Source: Fontivita pretiosa (GTDB lineage Bacteria; Planctomycetota; Phycisphaerae; Tepidisphaerales; Tepidisphaeraceae). From it: a DNA stretch of 64,000 nucleotides. Positions 34,708 to 42,914 of the stretch are shown here, piece by piece (within the stretch, counting starts at the first letter, position 1; each line of letters starts with the position of its first letter). Location of the stretch: NCBI RefSeq assembly GCF_050410795.1, contig NZ_CP191258.1:992001-1056000 (forward strand). The letters run 5' to 3'. The notes under the pieces were generated by a model that was given only the letters and a program-made list of their open reading frames with translations, was not told where the DNA came from and did no database searches. The position numbers and the translations under genes were made by a program.

Positions 34708-36476
34708 CGGTAGATGACGCCCGCCAACGGACCCGGCGGATTCGTGAACGTCGTGTTCTCGATCACGAAGTTGCTGGTGGGTCCGGGCGTGTTCCACAGG
34801 GCGCCGCCCGCGAACGAACAATCCTTGATCAGCACGTTGTCGGTGTCGCCGCCGCTTCGGTTGCCGAACTCAAAGACCGCGCCCCACGCCGGACGATTGT
34901 CCACGTTGGCATTCACGATCGCCACGTTGTGCAGGCCGTTGTCCATCGCCAGCCCGCGGGCATACGCCAGATCCTGCGTTGCCGTCAGGCCATAGATGAT
35001 GATGTCGCGACGCGTCGAGTAAGCCTGGTAAACATCCGGATGCGGCGGATCACTGGGGTTGATTCCACTCGGATCCACGTCATAGGCGGTCACGTTGATC
35101 ACCGTCTTGGTGTCGGAGAAGAAGTTTGAGCCGATGCCGTTGACCGTGGCGTTGCGGATCAGCCGGCCATGGCGGAATCCGTCCAGCACGTTGTAAATGT
35201 GCACGTCGGTTGCGTAGGTGGTGACCACGAAGTTCTGCCCGCTGCCCGTCCACAGCGTCTGCGACCAGTTGATGTTGTCGGCCCGACTGTCACCACGCAT
35301 GTCGCTGTTGCTGTACCACGCGTAGCGCGGATTCGTCACCGTCAGGTTCGGGATCGACGTCTTGATCGTCACACCGTCCACGCGAATTTTCGTCGGCGGC
35401 GTACCCGAGAAGCTGTTGATGGTGACGGCCGACCGCGCCAGGCCTGGAGCGGCCTTGAGCGTGAGATACGTATTCGGCGTAGAGACGGCGCCTGTGCCGC
35501 CATCCCAGGTTCCGGCGCCGAGGTAGATCGTCCCGCCGTCGGCGTTGCCGTACTGCGACTGGAGCGACGACGCGGCCTTGGCGACGGTGCGGAACGGCGC
35601 CGCGGCGGTGCCGTTGCCGGTCGTGTCGCTGCCCGACGTCGAGACGTATCGCGTCCGAGCCGCAAAGGTGTCGTTCGGGTCCGCGTACAGCTTCAATGGC
35701 TCAAGCACGACCGGCTGGCCAACCGTCGGATACGCGATCGCCCGCACTTCGACCGGTCCGGTGCTGAACAGCTCGGCCCGCAACGTCGCGAAGTACTCCA
35801 CCACCCTGGTCTGCGGGTTCAGCGCCATTTCCCGCACGCTGGTCCACGGTCCACCGTTGGCCGAGAAATCGACCCTCTCGATTCCCGCTTCGTTGATGTG
35901 GAACGCCACCACCCCAACGTTCAGAGCACCGCTGAAGCTCTGATACGGCACTGCGTCCCAGTCCGCGATTGCAGGTCGGGTCGCCCCCAGCCCCGTGCCG
36001 CGCGCTGCTGGCGTCGCGGTCGGTCCCGTGAAACCGGTTCCGGGCCGAAGCACGTAGCGGAAATCGGCTGGCGAGCGTGAACCCGGCCCGCTGCCGGATT
36101 CGCTGCCGCTGCCCGGCTGGGTGATCACGTTTGCTGGCGGGGGCTGTAGTCCGGTCTTAAGCATCGTCGGAGCGCTCAGGGGCGTCGGACTTGACGTAGC
36201 AGACCCGGAAGTGGTGGATTGAAGTGTCAACTCGTTCTTCTGCTTACCCGAGGCCAGTTCCAGCAATTGGTCCACCGTATTGGGTTCCTGGATCGCCGTC
36301 GCCTCCAGCAGCGATGCTGAGAGCAGCCGACGGCTCTCAAGACTCTCGAAGAGCCGTGCATACCCGGCTGCGACGGCCAGGTCGCTGCTCCCGGAACGGG
36401 TGCGGGTGCGGTTGAATCGGTATGCCTTAGCCTGCCTTGGATACGAATAGGTAGTGCCGCAAGAGCGCTTGAGCAT
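34704..36476 (-). CDS. LEPR-XLL protein with right-handed beta-helix
   Basis: 590 residues. A basic N-terminus ends in the motif SLESRRLLSA (residues 45-54), the LEPR-XLL signature. A low-complexity Gly/Ser/Pro linker (about 75-140) leads to an Ig-like segment (about 160-245). From about 260, RYVSTSGSDTTGNGTAAAPFRTV opens a DUF1565-type parallel beta-helix that runs to the end with Asn ladders. Such domains bind, cleave or epimerise polysaccharide. The ATG at 36476 has GGAG ten bases upstream; the open frame is longer but crosses untranslated leader. It is the second gene of the glycan operon and is coupled to a methyltransferase by GTGA. Confidence 0.82.
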   Translation of the reverse strand: MLKRSCGTTYSYPRQAKAYRFNRTRTRSGSSDLAVAAGYARLFESLESRRLLSASLLEATAIQEPNTVDQLLELASGKQKNELTLQSTTSGSATSSPTPLSAPTMLKTGLQPPPANVITQPGSGSESGSGPGSRSPADFRYVLRPGTGFTGPTATPAARGTGLGATRPAIADWDAVPYQSFSGALNVGVVAFHINEAGIERVDFSANGGPWTSVREMALNPQTRVVEYFATLRAELFSTGPVEVRAIAYPTVGQPVVLEPLKLYADPNDTFAARTRYVSTSGSDTTGNGTAAAPFRTVAKAASSLQSQYGNADGGTIYLGAGTWDGGTGAVSTPNTYLTLKAAPGLARSAVTINSFSGTPPTKIRVDGVTIKTSIPNLTVTNPRYAWYSNSDMRGDSRADNINWSQTLWTGSGQNFVVTTYATDVHIYNVLDGFRHGRLIRNATVNGIGSNFFSDTKTVINVTAYDVDPSGINPSDPPHPDVYQAYSTRRDIIIYGLTATQDLAYARGLAMDNGLHNVAIVNANVDNRPAWGAVFEFGNRSGGDTDNVLIKDCSFAGGALWNTPGPTSNFVIENTTFTNPPGPLAGVIYR

Positions 36477-36755
36477 GGGTGTAGACTCCGGTTGATCGCA
36501 CAACGCTGTCCCACCATCTCGGAGGAACGTCACCCGTAGCATCGGGTAACTGGAGAGGGTGGATAAGATAGCCGCGAACAGTACAGCTAACCGGAGTACG
36601 ACCGATACACAACTGCGGATCTGTCGGAAATTTGTTTTTTGTGAGGATTTTCGGTCTGTAAGGTCCATTAACAGCCAAGGCTCCGCCCCCGTCAACTGCG
36701 CTTCCCTCCTGCGCGTTGATGCGCAAACGCCCCTAAGACATGTCAGGGCAGTCAG
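36477..36755 (-). other. 279-base gap between nusG paralogue and beta-helix gene: leader with hairpins
   Basis: On the minus strand this stretch shows two short mutually exclusive stems just after the nusG stop (GCGTT/AACGC at 36713-36730 and TGCGC/GCGCA at 36710-36725). Further down is an 8-bp stem with a six-base loop (36529-36550). No coding frame with a supported start lies here. A leader for recruiting the NusG paralogue, or an internal attenuator, is possible; there is no clear U-run terminator. Confidence 0.4.
36529..36550 (-). other. RNA hairpin in leader before beta-helix gene
   Basis: On the minus-strand RNA GUUACCCG pairs with CGGGUGAC over a six-base loop AUGCUA, with one G-U pair. 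It lies 52 bases before the ATG. It could be a pause or antiterminator recognition element. The stem is seen in the sequence; the role is speculative. Confidence 0.4.
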
Positions 36756-37322
36756 TTACGCTACCGACGCTTCCAGAACGTCCAGCAACGCCGCATCCAC
36801 TTCCAAGCTGACTGCCCTGCCGAGCATTTCGACCTGCAAGATCAGTCGATTCGGCTTCACCCGACGATCGACGATCCCTTCCAGGCCGCGAAATGGTCCG
36901 GCTCTAACCTGCACCCGCGCGCCGCGCACCAGATATGGGTACGGATCCAGCACCGCGTTACGCGACAGCGCCAGATGCAGATTTCTCAATTCCCAGTCCA
37001 GGCGATCCTGATCGCAAACCGGCAGGATGTTGGCTACCCGGCGGGTGCGGTCGGCGCGGAACGCGTCCTCCCGCGAACCGCGAAGAAACAAGTAACAGGT
37101 GAACAGCGGCAACTCGACCTCCACCTTTCGCCGTCCGTAATAGCGAATCTGCCGAACCAGGGGCAGAAAATGGGCGATCCCCAAGTTGGTCAGTTCCTCG
37201 GCCAAGGCCTTTTCCTGCCGACTGAGCGTATGCAGGACATGCCACTCCCCAGCTTCGCGTTCGGGAAATGCGCAGACTGTGGATGGTCGATCAGCAGATG
37301 CTCGCTGAGCTACGGCCAACAT
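36756..37322 (-). CDS. specialised NusG paralogue (RfaH/UpxY/LoaP-type antiterminator)
   Basis: 188 residues with the two NusG domains. The NGN part (about 27-115) has EWHVLHTLSRQEKALAEEL and FLPLVRQIRYYGRRKVEVELPLFTCYLFLRG; the KOW part (about 130-188) has GARVQVRAGPFRGLEGIVDRR. It lacks the acidic insert of housekeeping NusG. As the first gene of a 36-kb single-strand glycan operon it fits the RfaH/UpxY/LoaP paradigm, in which a paralogue rides on RNA polymerase through one long operon. ATG at 37322 has GAGGG eight bases upstream. The housekeeping NusG is expected elsewhere. I call the class, not the exact subfamily. Confidence 0.87.
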   Translation of the reverse strand: MLAVAQRASADRPSTVCAFPEREAGEWHVLHTLSRQEKALAEELTNLGIAHFLPLVRQIRYYGRRKVEVELPLFTCYLFLRGSREDAFRADRTRRVANILPVCDQDRLDWELRNLHLALSRNAVLDPYPYLVRGARVQVRAGPFRGLEGIVDRRVKPNRLILQVEMLGRAVSLEVDAALLDVLEASVA

Positions 37323-37488
37323 CCCAAAGCCCTCGATTCCGTAGTGCGATCATCCTTGATCCGTCTGCCTGACGCCGCGGCTCGATGACGCTCGATGCTC
37401 CGCGTTCCGTGCGGTGCCCTGCGTGCGATGCCTTCCGCCGCCGCGAATTAGCTCTGCGGGCCAGCGGAAAGTCGAACAACGGCATCCA

Positions 37489-37508
37489 ACGTCTGGCACC
37501 CCAGACGT
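37489..37508. promoter_or_regulatory. perfect 8-bp inverted repeat upstream of nusG paralogue
   Basis: ACGTCTGG, four-base loop CACC, CCAGACGT, a perfect palindrome 167 bases upstream of the nusG-like ATG. It could be a repressor operator or, on the RNA, a hairpin. No run of T follows on either strand, so it does not look like a terminator. The role is inferred from position only. Confidence 0.45.
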
Positions 37509-38081
37509 CGTGCATGTGGCACGTTCAATCCAGACGGTGAGGCGCTCTGGACGCCATGCCGCATCGCATGCGCGCGCCACCTCACCCCTTCATTGTCAAT
37601 TGCTAGATCAGTACTACCGGATTCACAGCCGCGTGTTGCCCACCAAATACCAATCGATCCTCCGGGCCACCCGACCCGCGGTCGAATCGATCCTGCCAGG
37701 AATTCGGCAAGCCGATCACCTGCCACGGCTGCATCATGACATGTTCAACTCCAATTCCCTCCGCTCTCGCGCCGGTTGTTCTCCAGCCTTAAGCTCGTCT
37801 TCATGCCCCCGGAGCGACGCGCGGGCGCTGGCGCTAGCTTCAAGGCCTGTGCCGCTAAGGCGAACACACCACCAACTTTGCCGACCCCAGCGACGGCTTC
37901 GGGTCAGCGACTGCACTTCTGCCCTCGAACAGCATCTCACGTCACACCACCGCGCCTCACCGGATTTCACCCACGACCAGTTCACAACCCGATTCAGCGC
38001 TCAGTCGGCTCAACGCCGACGCTTCTGAGTGTGACCTCCCAACGCTTCGAGGCGGTCTGTTCGCTTCCGTGCGACCGGCAT

Positions 38082-38110
38082 ATTATGCGACGCTCAACCA
38101 GCGAATGCAA
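38082..38110 (-). promoter_or_regulatory. possible sigma-70-like promoter for the glycan operon
   Basis: On the minus strand TTGCAT (38105-38110) and CATAAT (38082-38087) are separated by 17 bases. The -10 matches five of six consensus bases, the -35 only three. It would read toward the NusG paralogue with a long leader. This is a weak call. Confidence 0.22.
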
Positions 38111-38296
38111 CAACTTTTCCGGACCCTGAATTGGGCAACGCACCGCCCCGACGCACCCACGTGCCTGGTGCAAACAGGTATCAATCGCTCCTGCCAAATG
38201 AGGATTTGCTTTGCCAGATTCCCTTCCAAAGTTAGGATCACTCTATGTTTGCATGACGCCATATTCATACTCAGAAGTCTTATATGAGGTTATGGG

Positions 38297-40159
38297 GTGC
38301 TTCACTATATTCACAAATCCCTCCACCGCCTGCCCGCGCCGCCGGTTCACTGTGAACACCTGGAAGCGCGCGTGCTGCTGGCAACAGCACCGCTGGCCGC
38401 GGGCATCCCCCTGCCACTGGCAAAGCCGCCCCAGTTCATCACCCGTGGCGACTTCAACCGCGACGGACAGCTCGATCTGCTCGTCTCCAGCTTCGATTCG
38501 CCGAGCCTCAGCCTCTTTCCCGGCAACGCCGATATCCAGAAGTTCGCGGCTACGACTCCCATCGACCTTCCACTGCCCTTCGGGCCCGATTTCGTCGCCG
38601 TTCGCGATCTCAACCATGACAACCTGCTCGATATCGTCGCCACCAGCTTCAACGCCGGCCTGATCAGCGTCCTGAGCGCCCGCGGAAACTTTGCCTTCGC
38701 GTCGGCCTCCTTTCGCGCCGCCAGCGGCGCGCGCTCGCTGGTCTTCGGCGACTTCAACAATGACGGCCATGTCGAAATCGCCCTCACACGCAGCTTCGAG
38801 AAGGTCCTGTCCATTCTGCCCGGCAACGGCGACGGAACTTTCCGCGCCGCCGTTCACGCACCGCTGGACTTCATCCCCAGCGATCTGGTCGTCGCCGACT
38901 TCAACCGCGATGGACGCAGCGACCTGGCCGGGATCGACTTCTTCGCCGACAGACTCCACATCCTGCTGGGCTCCGGCCGGGGCAGCTTCGCTCGTGCAGC
39001 CAACAGCTCATACCCTACCGGCGCGGGTCCCACTTCCATCGCCGCCACGGATCTGAATGCCGATGGAATCACCGATCTGGTCAGCGCCAATCTCGTCGCC
39101 GACAATATCACCTTGTGGCTGGGCAACGGCGACGGCACGTTCCGCGCGCAGGCCGCTGTTGCCGCTGGCGACGGACCTACATTCGTCGGCGTCGTCGACC
39201 TGGATCGCAACCGTCGCCCCGATCTGCTCGTGCTCAGCTCGCTGGATGACGCGTTGAGCGTGTACATGAATGAGCACGCCGACGGCGGCCAGCTTTCGCT
39301 GGCGCCTGCGGCGCTGTATGAAACGTCGCCCGGTCCGCGCTCGCTGATCGCCGGTGATTTCAACCGCGACGGCATGGCGGATGTGGCCGTCGTCTGCGAG
39401 CAGGGCCGCGCGCTGAACCTGTTCCTGTCCGACAATGCCGCGCCGACAGCCTCGCTGCGAGCCATCCCCACGATCACCGCCAGTGGTGGAACCCGGCATG
39501 ATTTCTCCGTCGTGTTCCGCGACGACGCCGCACTGAAGAGCGACTCGATTGACGGTCTTGAGATCGTGGTAACTGGTCCGCAAAGCTATCGCCAGCGCGC
39601 AAGGCTCGTGCGAACGGTCGAACACTCGCGGGCCGCCATCACCGCCACCTACCGCGTCACTCCGCCCGCCAGGTTCTGGAAACCTGCTGACAACGGAAGC
39701 TACCGGGTCGAGCTGAGGCCACGACAGGTGACCGACACGGCCGGCAACGCCGCGCCCGCGGCGCATCTGGGCAACTTCAGCGTCGCCGCCACCGACGCCG
39801 GCAACAGCCTCGCCGCCGCCCGCTCCATCGGACGCATCGGCGCCGGCACATCGCGCCTCATCAGCGACTACCTTGGACCTGACGACCGCAATGATTTTTT
39901 TGGCTTTACTCTGCGATCGTCGATGCGCATCAGTCTGGCGATGTCGGGAATGATCGATGATGTCGGGCTTCAGTTGCTCGACGCCCGCGGCAATCGCCTG
40001 GCGCACGTTCGGCGCGCCGCTGCCGCATCCCCGATCATGCAAATGGCGCTTGCCCCGGGGCAATACATCGTGCGCGTGATCTACGCCGGCTCCGCAGCGC
40101 CTGGAACGGGCTATCGTCTTCAAGTCAGCGGCAGTGCGATCGAAGCCCGGCCTGTGTAG
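38297..40159 (+). CDS. LEPR-XLL protein with FG-GAP/VCBS repeats and PPC domain
   Basis: 620 residues. The N-terminus carries CEHLEARVLLATA (LEPR-XLL, residues 19-31). Residues about 48-400 are seven or so FG-GAP/VCBS repeats, each with the calcium-loop pattern D-x-N-x-D-G-x-x-D-L (GDFNRDGQLDLL, DFNNDGHVEIAL, DLNADGITDLVS), forming a beta-propeller. The C-terminal 110 residues (DDRNDFFGFTL, VGLQLLDARGNRL, PGQYIVRVIYAG) are a PPC (pre-peptidase C-terminal) domain. It is a surface or secreted calcium-binding, adhesive-type protein. A GTG start with GAGG seven bases upstream is used. It diverges from the glycan operon. Confidence 0.85.
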   Translation: MLHYIHKSLHRLPAPPVHCEHLEARVLLATAPLAAGIPLPLAKPPQFITRGDFNRDGQLDLLVSSFDSPSLSLFPGNADIQKFAATTPIDLPLPFGPDFVAVRDLNHDNLLDIVATSFNAGLISVLSARGNFAFASASFRAASGARSLVFGDFNNDGHVEIALTRSFEKVLSILPGNGDGTFRAAVHAPLDFIPSDLVVADFNRDGRSDLAGIDFFADRLHILLGSGRGSFARAANSSYPTGAGPTSIAATDLNADGITDLVSANLVADNITLWLGNGDGTFRAQAAVAAGDGPTFVGVVDLDRNRRPDLLVLSSLDDALSVYMNEHADGGQLSLAPAALYETSPGPRSLIAGDFNRDGMADVAVVCEQGRALNLFLSDNAAPTASLRAIPTITASGGTRHDFSVVFRDDAALKSDSIDGLEIVVTGPQSYRQRARLVRTVEHSRAAITATYRVTPPARFWKPADNGSYRVELRPRQVTDTAGNAAPAAHLGNFSVAATDAGNSLAAARSIGRIGAGTSRLISDYLGPDDRNDFFGFTLRSSMRISLAMSGMIDDVGLQLLDARGNRLAHVRRAAAASPIMQMALAPGQYIVRVIYAGSAAPGTGYRLQVSGSAIEARPV

Positions 40160-40192
40160 CCGCCGCGCCTGCCTGCGGCGCTGCCAGCTCGC

Positions 40193-41458
40193 CTATCTTG
40201 TTCGATTCGAAGTGCTCTGCGCGAGATTTGTCTGGCCGCTGTTGTTGTTGGCACGGAAGAGCTTGGGAACCAGCGGCAGACGATCCAGATTCTGCTCCAG
40301 CTCATCCACGAAACCGCGTCGCTCCACCAGTTCCCCGGCGTGGCGGACGGTGGCGAACTTGCGCGGCGCCACCACGTCCAGGCAACGGACGATCTCGATG
40401 TACAACCGTCCGCCGCGGGCGTCACGCGCCGGAAGATCCAGCGTGCCATTGGGCGGAATCACCATCCCCAGCACCAGCGGCTCAAATCCCTCCCGCTCCA
40501 GCCGCCGGACCACCACAGGATCGTGCCTCAGATTCTGGATCTTCATCCGATATCCGTCCACACGAACCGCCAGCTCGTGCTCCAGCTTCAACGGGGGCGG
40601 AAGAACCGGCGGGGGCGCGCCCGGCGGAGGTGGGGGCGGCAACGGCGGCAGGGGCTCGCCACGCTCAACATCCGGCAGCGTCAGCACGATCTGTTCGCCG
40701 GTCGTGTGCTCCACATTGAAAATCGCCACAAAGCTCTGCGTGTAGTCCGCCAGATAGCCCGCGTACTGCACCGTCGCGTTGTTCGGATTGATCGGATCGG
40801 CCACATCCAGAATCACCGGCTGGCCGATGTACTGCTCCAGCAGCGGCTCGTAGGCATTGCCAGCGAATTTACCGAGCAGCGTCTGGCCGATCTGAGTCAC
40901 CGAGCCAGCCTGCGTAGTGAGGATGGCGCTGGCGGGGTTCATGCGCTGGTACTGTCCGACGGCGGCGCCGATGGCGGCGTTGAACGCGTCGCGAAGGGTG
41001 TTGACGAAGTTGCGCACCCCACGCCACATCCGCCGCATCGGACCGGGATTGAACGTCCGATGCACCTGCCGCCGCCGTCTCTGCTGCGCCTGCTCGTCCA
41101 GCTCGTCGTGATATCGCAGCAGGCTGAGCAGTTGCTGCTCCAGCTCCGGCTGATAGATCATGAAGCTGGTCTTCTTTCTTCCGCGCGGATCGATATACGG
41201 ATGGTCGTAGACGATCTCCACCCCGGAGGAAAAGACCTTGAGCATTCCCCAGATCGTCTGTCCGCGCGTCCGCTCCAGGGTCACGTGGTAGCGGTGAAAG
41301 AACTTCAGGCACTTGTCGCGCGACCACTTGGTCGCCACCGCCGTCACGATCGCCGTGACGAAAATGAACAGCAGCGTCAGATACAGCACGGTGGCGGCGC
41401 TGGGGCCGGTGTTGGGCGCCGCAGGCGCCTGGGCAAGCAGCCAGATCGCATCGAGCAT
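40193..41458 (-). CDS. membrane-anchored protein of unknown function with Pro-rich linker
   Basis: 421 residues that I do not recognise. One membrane helix near residues 22-42 (TVLYLTLLFIFVTAIVTAVA) is followed by a conserved-looking domain with KWSRDKCLKFFHRYHVTLE and SGVEIVYDHPYIDPRGRKKTSFMIY. A region with VQYAGYLADYTQSFVAIFNV follows, then a striking proline linker (PPLPPPPPPGAPPPVLPPP, near 280-300) and a beta-rich C-terminus (MKIQNLRHDPVVVRRLEREGFEPLVLG). ATG at 41458. It converges with the FG-GAP gene. No signal of transfer; codon use resembles the neighbours. A cell-envelope role is likely, nothing more specific. Confidence 0.7.
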   Translation of the reverse strand: MLDAIWLLAQAPAAPNTGPSAATVLYLTLLFIFVTAIVTAVATKWSRDKCLKFFHRYHVTLERTRGQTIWGMLKVFSSGVEIVYDHPYIDPRGRKKTSFMIYQPELEQQLLSLLRYHDELDEQAQQRRRRQVHRTFNPGPMRRMWRGVRNFVNTLRDAFNAAIGAAVGQYQRMNPASAILTTQAGSVTQIGQTLLGKFAGNAYEPLLEQYIGQPVILDVADPINPNNATVQYAGYLADYTQSFVAIFNVEHTTGEQIVLTLPDVERGEPLPPLPPPPPPGAPPPVLPPPLKLEHELAVRVDGYRMKIQNLRHDPVVVRRLEREGFEPLVLGMVIPPNGTLDLPARDARGGRLYIEIVRCLDVVAPRKFATVRHAGELVERRGFVDELEQNLDRLPLVPKLFRANNNSGQTNLAQSTSNRTR

Positions 41459-41520
41459 AACGCTGTTCTAGATGCCGCCGGGGGCCTGGGCAAATGTCTG
41501 CACAGACGGATCAGGCCGGA

Positions 41521-42750
41521 TCAGCCCGGCGACTGCGCCGGCCCGGCGAATGTGCGATAGTCGGCGCAGTCGATGCAGGCGGCGGGGACCGACCAGTTCA
41601 CCAGGCCGGATTCGTGAAGCATTTTCCCCTCGGCGATGCTCTGTCGCAACGCCGACTCGATTCCCGGCACGTATCGCAGCGCCGAGCCGTACTCGTCCGT
41701 GGCGATCTGCACCAGCGACTCGGGAAGCTGCACGACCGGGGCGGCCTGCGAGGCGGCGTTGATCACGACCGTATGCGCGCGGGCCATCTCCAGCGTGCCG
41801 CCGATCCGATCGTGCCGGCCCTGACGCCATTCCTGCAACGTGCGGAGCATGATCCCCCCGGTGCCACGCTGAAGCGCCAGCGTCTCGGTCCGCTGGGCGG
41901 TACGGATCTCGATCTGCCGGCCCAGCGCGTAGGTGATCTGCCCACGCTCAGTGATCAGCTCGACCCTGGCCTGAATCTGCTGCACGCACGCGTGGGTGAG
42001 GGCCACGAGCATTTCCGACCCGCCGGCCAGACGCACCCGCAGGCTGCACGTATCGTAATTCTCGATCGGGTTGGCGCGGTACAACTCCGCCTCGACGCGC
42101 TGCGGGTTGGCCGACTCGGTCTCACTGGGACCCAGCAGAAACAGCGCCAGGTGGATGAAATGGGCCATGGCGTTGCAGGCGGGGCTGTCCAGGATCCAGT
42201 GCCCGTTTTTCCGCAGCCGCCCGGCCCAGGTGTTGCGGCCATAGTACCGCTGACTTCGCGGCCAGCAGGCCAGCACCGTGGCGCGCCGTATCGCGCCGAA
42301 CTCACCGCTGAGCAACCGCCGCTTGATCTGCTGAACCGCGGATTGATACACGTCCTGATACGCAATGGCCACGGGCAGACCCGCGGCATCGCGGGCGGCG
42401 ATCATCGCATCCACATCGTCCACAGCACCGGCGGCAGGCTTCTCGCACAGCACCGCCTTGCCGGCACGCAGCGACTGCTCAGTAAAACTGCGATGCAATT
42501 CGATCGGCACGGGCAGATAGACCGTATCGATGTCGCGCTCCAGCACCTCCTGAAGCGTCCGAACCACCACAATCCCCCGCCGCTGAAGCTCGCGAACCCG
42601 CTCAGGAAATCGATCCGGCTCCGGATCGCACGCCACCACCATCTTCAGCCGCGAATCCGGGGCGTCGCTCTCGGCCAGCAGCTTGTCGCACATGGAACCG
42701 CCCCACCCTCCCAGCCCCACGTGTCCGAAACGAATCGGCTGATCGCTCAT
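41521..42750 (-). CDS. Gfo/Idh/MocA family oxidoreductase
   Basis: 409 residues. The Rossmann start is IRFGHVGLGGWGGSM, followed by VVACDPEPDRF and the family EKP block AVLCEKPAAGAVDD. In the C-terminal domain GHWILDSPACNAMAHFIHLALFLLG corresponds to the D-x-G-x-H region. These enzymes oxidise or reduce a hydroxyl of sugars or inositols with NAD(P). ATG at 42750; the extra N-terminal frame to 42855 has no motif. It is divergent from another Gfo/Idh gene (42915), so they probably share a control region. Confidence 0.88.
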   Translation of the reverse strand: MSDQPIRFGHVGLGGWGGSMCDKLLAESDAPDSRLKMVVACDPEPDRFPERVRELQRRGIVVVRTLQEVLERDIDTVYLPVPIELHRSFTEQSLRAGKAVLCEKPAAGAVDDVDAMIAARDAAGLPVAIAYQDVYQSAVQQIKRRLLSGEFGAIRRATVLACWPRSQRYYGRNTWAGRLRKNGHWILDSPACNAMAHFIHLALFLLGPSETESANPQRVEAELYRANPIENYDTCSLRVRLAGGSEMLVALTHACVQQIQARVELITERGQITYALGRQIEIRTAQRTETLALQRGTGGIMLRTLQEWRQGRHDRIGGTLEMARAHTVVINAASQAAPVVQLPESLVQIATDEYGSALRYVPGIESALRQSIAEGKMLHESGLVNWSVPAACIDCADYRTFAGPAQSPG

Positions 42751-42914
42751 GGCCAGCAGTGTACGAAAAGAACGCGCGGGGATGAAGCACGGGTCGGGAT
42801 GTGCGTGTCGATGCCATCTCGGACGGAAATTGCCATGCTCGCCTGCCGTGCACACGCCGCAGTGTTCGATCGCCTTGCCAAGGCGGACCTGCTGCCTGAC
42901 AATCCGGAAGACAG

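Larger units (their letters stand above)
37323..38296. other. 974-base divergent intergenic region (operon leader/promoter)
   Basis: The only stretch over 300 bases without a supported gene. Short frames in both directions have no ribosome site or family motif. It holds the 37489-37508 inverted repeat and a possible minus-strand promoter at 38082-38110, and becomes AT-richer toward 38230-38296 next to the FG-GAP gene. If the promoter is right, the nusG transcript has a leader of about 750 bases. No tRNA or small-RNA fold was recognised. Confidence 0.5.

Noticed and set aside
37350..37580. Short minus-strand frames upstream of the NusG paralogue
   Set aside because: Composition is Arg-rich, there is no ribosome site and they span the 37489-37508 palindrome; treated as leader.
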